This document shows positions 50,201 through 51,774 of a stretch of 51,774 nt of DNA, piece after piece. Origin of the DNA: JAWVFM01 sp038237625 (GTDB lineage Bacteria; Actinomycetota; Thermoleophilia; Solirubrobacterales; 70-9); NCBI GenBank assembly GCA_038237625.1, contig JBBRYM010000020.1, positions 1-51,774 on the forward strand, written 5' to 3'. Position 1 is the stretch's first letter; the number at the start of each line of letters is the position of its first letter. The position numbers were made by a program, and so were the translations under genes. The notes beneath the pieces were generated by a model. That model searched no databases, had not been told where the DNA came from, and worked only from the letters and a program-made list of their open reading frames with translations.

Positions 50201-50592
50201 AGCCCGGCGGCTTCGAGGGCCTCAGAGCGGTCGGTGAACGTCTCCATTCGCATTACCTTCGCCTTCCGCAGCCAGACGACGACGGCGATCCGAGTCGCGT
50301 CGCTAGCCCCGCTTCCCCTGCCGGTCCATACGGCTTGGCCCGGGAATACAACCCCGGCCCCGGCGTCGAGGTACTCATCGGGCAGGACCTGGAACGACGC
50401 GTAGGCATCGTCGATCGCCTTGAAGTACTCGTAGACGCCCGAGCTCCCGCGAAAGGCGCCACCCGACTCGATCCCGGCGAAGATCGAGCGAAACTCGATG
50501 TCCGGATCGGACAGTTTGAGTAACCCCTCGATGTCCCGACGGTTGTAGGCCTCGATCCAGCCCCGGACAATCTCCACGTTCTTCTCCGACAT
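50194..50592 (-). CDS. SnoaL/NTF2-like protein, C-terminus altered at the tRNA repeat
   Basis: A 132-residue SnoaL-like protein. It opens MSEKNVEIVRGWIEAYNRRDIEGLLKLSDPDIEF, has GVYEYFKAIDDAYASFQVLPDEYLDAG and ends EALEAAGLI. The other two tandem copies end EAAGLSE and VAGAAE; here the stop TGA falls inside the tRNA-derived sequence (50194-50196), so recombination replaced the last residues. Start ATG 50592. The domain is otherwise intact. Function unknown; relatives are isomerases, hydrolases or ligand carriers. Confidence 0.82.
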   Translation of the reverse strand: MSEKNVEIVRGWIEAYNRRDIEGLLKLSDPDIEFRSIFAGIESGGAFRGSSGVYEYFKAIDDAYASFQVLPDEYLDAGAGVVFPGQAVWTGRGSGASDATRIAVVVWLRKAKVMRMETFTDRSEALEAAGLI

Positions 50593-50614
50593 CGCCCGCG
50601 CAGTATCTCGCGAT

Positions 50615-50637
50615 ACTGCGCTTTCCATGCGAAGCGG
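50615..50637. repeat. Intergenic 23-bp element, copy 1
   Basis: ACTGCGCTTTCCATGCGAAG and three more bases lie 23 bp upstream of the SnoaL gene that starts at 50592. It is shared with copies 2 and 3 in front of the other two SnoaL genes (TGCGCTTTCCATGC constant). On the gene strand it reads GCATGGAAAGCGCA. Confidence 0.6.
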
Positions 50638-50640
50638 ATG

Positions 50641-50662
50641 GCCGCTTCTCGTCCGAAGCGGC
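50641..50662 (-). terminator. Perfect hairpin after the middle SnoaL gene
   Basis: GCCGCTTC and GAAGCGGC form an 8-bp stem with a 6-base loop (TCGTCC) right after the TAG of the gene at 50662-51048. The corresponding place at 51104-51119 after the third gene carries a weaker version with the same loop word TCGTCC. Confidence 0.5.
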
Positions 50663-51048
50663 TACTCCGACAGCCCGGCGGCTTCGAGTGCGGCCTCCCT
50701 GGTCGCGAACGCTTCCCATCGAACGAGCTTGCGGCGTCGAAAGGTCCAGACCTGAAAGTGATCGCGCTCGACAGGGACCCCACTGCCCTTACCCACACCA
50801 CGCTCTCGAACTATTACGACAACGCTCTGCCCGGCGTCGATGAACTCAACCGGGTCGATTTCATAGTCGTCCCAGCTACGCCAATAGCTGTGAAACGCCT
50901 CAACGGCTTGTTCTCGTCCGAGCGCGATATCGCGAAGACCGGGAACTCGGTGCTGACGCATGTCCGTGACGATGAACTCGTCAAACAGCGCGATGAATCC
51001 GTCTGGCGTCCAAGCGTTGCGCGCTAGGTCGACGTTCTCTTGAGACAT
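50662..51048 (-). CDS. SnoaL/NTF2-like protein
   Basis: A 128-residue member of the same tandem family: MSQENVDLARNAWTPDGFIALFDEFIVTDMRQHRVPGL, then EQAVEAFHSYWRSWDDYEIDPVEFIDAG, and the end REAALEAAGLSE. Strands around QVWTFRRRKLVRWEAFATRE complete the sheet. The ATG at 51048 has the same MSQEN start as the next copy. Sequence divergence from its neighbours shows the duplication is not recent. Function unknown. Confidence 0.83.
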   Translation of the reverse strand: MSQENVDLARNAWTPDGFIALFDEFIVTDMRQHRVPGLRDIALGREQAVEAFHSYWRSWDDYEIDPVEFIDAGQSVVVIVRERGVGKGSGVPVERDHFQVWTFRRRKLVRWEAFATREAALEAAGLSE

Positions 51049-51069
51049 CGCCCCGGAGTATCACTTGTC

Positions 51070-51092
51070 ACTGCGCTTTCCATGCCGAGCGG
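51070..51092. repeat. Intergenic 23-bp element, copy 2
   Basis: ACTGCGCTTTCCATGCCGAG and three more bases lie 22 bp upstream of the SnoaL gene starting at 51048, in the same orientation as copies 1 and 3. Confidence 0.6.
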
Positions 51093-51116
51093 GCTATCGC
51101 TTTTCGTCCGAAGCGG

Positions 51117-51518
51117 CTATTCCGCGGCTCCTGCGACCTGCATGGCCTCTTCGCGGGTCGCGTACTCGCGCCCGTGGATGATGAGCCCGTCTTTCACGGC
51201 GTAGACGATCGCGAGCCGCATGTCGACCTCCGCCTCGCTGCCCTTCATCTGACCGACCACACGAAGAACCACGACGACCCGATCCCCTCCCGCGTCGATC
51301 AGCTCCTCTGCATTTGCACGAAGCCCGTCGAATGTCTCATACCAATCCTCGTAGTAGCGCCGCAGGGCATCTCGCCCGCTGAAGACGCCAACGTCGTCCG
51401 GCGCGCCTTCGATCGCGCGCCAGTCGATATCCGGATGCCAGTACTCCACGACCCGATCCAAGCCTTGATCGAACGCTGCGAGCGTCCTCCGCACCGTCTC
51501 GACGTTCTCCTGCGACAT
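51117..51518 (-). CDS. SnoaL/NTF2-like protein
   Basis: A 133-residue member of the tandem set: MSQENVETVRRTLAAFDQGLDRVVEYWHPDIDWRAIEG, then GRDALRRYYEDWYETFDGLRANAEELIDAGGDRVVVVLR, ending EYATREEAMQVAGAAE. The helix-strand pattern is complete. Start ATG 51518. It is the first gene of the trio on the minus strand and the nearest to the right-hand IS. Its upstream region 51519-51636 carries copy 3 of the intergenic element and no gene. Confidence 0.83.
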   Translation of the reverse strand: MSQENVETVRRTLAAFDQGLDRVVEYWHPDIDWRAIEGAPDDVGVFSGRDALRRYYEDWYETFDGLRANAEELIDAGGDRVVVVLRVVGQMKGSEAEVDMRLAIVYAVKDGLIIHGREYATREEAMQVAGAAE

Positions 51519-51583
51519 GGTGCTCAGTCTCCCATGGAGAGCTATGCGGGGCAACCAACTCAGGATGAGGGCGCCCGGCGACT

Positions 51584-51606
51584 ATTGCGCTTTCCATGCA
51601 AAGCAG
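51584..51606. repeat. Intergenic 23-bp element, copy 3
   Basis: ATTGCGCTTTCCATGCAAAG and three more bases lie 66 bp upstream of the SnoaL gene starting at 51518, between it and the IS end at 51642. TGCGCTTTCCATGC is constant in all three copies; copy 3 has the most changes outside that core. Confidence 0.58.
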
Positions 51607-51636
51607 TACTGCTGGCACTGTCTAGCGGGACGCGGA

Positions 51637-51774
51637 CTAGGTGTCCTGCCCACGGACGTTGTGAACACGGCTGATCGGAGGCCGGTCACCCAGCGAGCTG
51701 TGGGGGCGTCGCCGGTTGTAGTAGCGAAGGAAGGATGGCAGGGCCTTCGAGCGCCGTGCTGAGTTCGGCCAGGA
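51637..51774 (-). CDS. IS481-family transposase, C-terminal fragment (second copy)
   Basis: The minus strand encodes the same 46-residue C-terminal region as the copy at 1-141, ending GQDT instead of GQDS. The stop TAG (51637-51639, read on the minus strand) again lies outside the repeated IS sequence in the flanking CTAG. The change Ser to Thr comes from the first base outside the element, confirming the boundary. The rest runs off the right edge. Confidence 0.85.
   Translation of the reverse strand, partial: SWPNSARRSKALPSFLRYYNRRRPHSSLGDRPPISRVHNVRGQDT
51642..51774 (-). mobile_element. IS481-family insertion sequence, right end (second copy, partial)
   Basis: These 133 bp are the exact reverse complement of 4-136. 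The element ends at TGTCCTGCCC (51642-51651), next to ACTAGG (51636-51641), which fits an NCTAGN target. The two copies point into the window from opposite ends, as expected when an assembly breaks at identical repeats. Confidence 0.8.

Overview
The window is about 52 kb of very GC-rich DNA with dense, often 4-bp-overlapping genes, frequent GTG starts and an actinobacterial-type initiator tRNA (C1/U72, CCA not encoded). Together with the gene content (actinobacterial-type copper amine oxidase, cyclase-ATPase regulator, many SnoaL-like proteins, small acidic proteins) this suggests an actinobacterium, possibly Thermoleophilia/Solirubrobacterales. The lineage is inferred from style and content; no rRNA is present. 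Both ends run into inward-pointing copies of the same IS481-family transposase gene (133 bp identical in inverted orientation), so the window is probably a contig bounded by IS copies.

Layout: 0.2-3.5 kb, an SDR, a secreted CocE-type hydrolase and a TetR regulator in an overlapping operon behind an inverted-repeat operator. 3.5-4.3 kb, a Phd/VapC toxin-antitoxin (TA) pair. 4.3-8.3 kb, a Tat-exported subunit and GMC oxidoreductase pair, an AraC-type regulator and two VOC proteins. 8.4-10.4 kb, two divergent TA-like modules (XRE plus nucleotidyltransferase, and Xre plus RES). 10.4-13.7 kb, a zinc-ribbon protein, an AarF/UbiB-like kinase, two small lipoproteins and two small hypothetical or acidic proteins.

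13.7-24.7 kb is a coherent carbohydrate locus. A nine-gene minus-strand series (DeoR regulator, SIS isomerase/deaminase, solute-binding protein, two permeases, ATPase, DUF2090-type aldolase, aldehyde dehydrogenase, cupin) lies divergent from two PfkB-type kinases. The set reads as uptake, phosphorylation, isomerisation or deamination, second phosphorylation and aldol cleavage of an unidentified sugar or amino sugar. It is followed by a copper amine oxidase, an SDR and a family 4 glycosidase (24.9-28.9 kb).

29-47.7 kb is mostly chromosomal: GNAT, Ppx, PIG-L deacetylase, a 1091-residue cyclase/AAA/TPR protein, two paralogous alpha/beta hydrolases with a glycosyltransferase and a methyltransferase, a Crp-type regulator, a broken DUF559 gene, TypA, an aldo/keto reductase, a large acyl-CoA dehydrogenase and small membrane proteins.

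47.9-50.2 kb is an accessory patch. An initiator tRNA gene is followed about 2 kb later by a direct repeat of its anticodon-to-T-arm segment. Between them lie a lipoprotein gene with an in-frame stop and a PemK-like/Phd-like TA pair, with no integrase. The right end holds three tandem SnoaL-like genes, each with the same upstream 23-bp element, before the second IS481 end.
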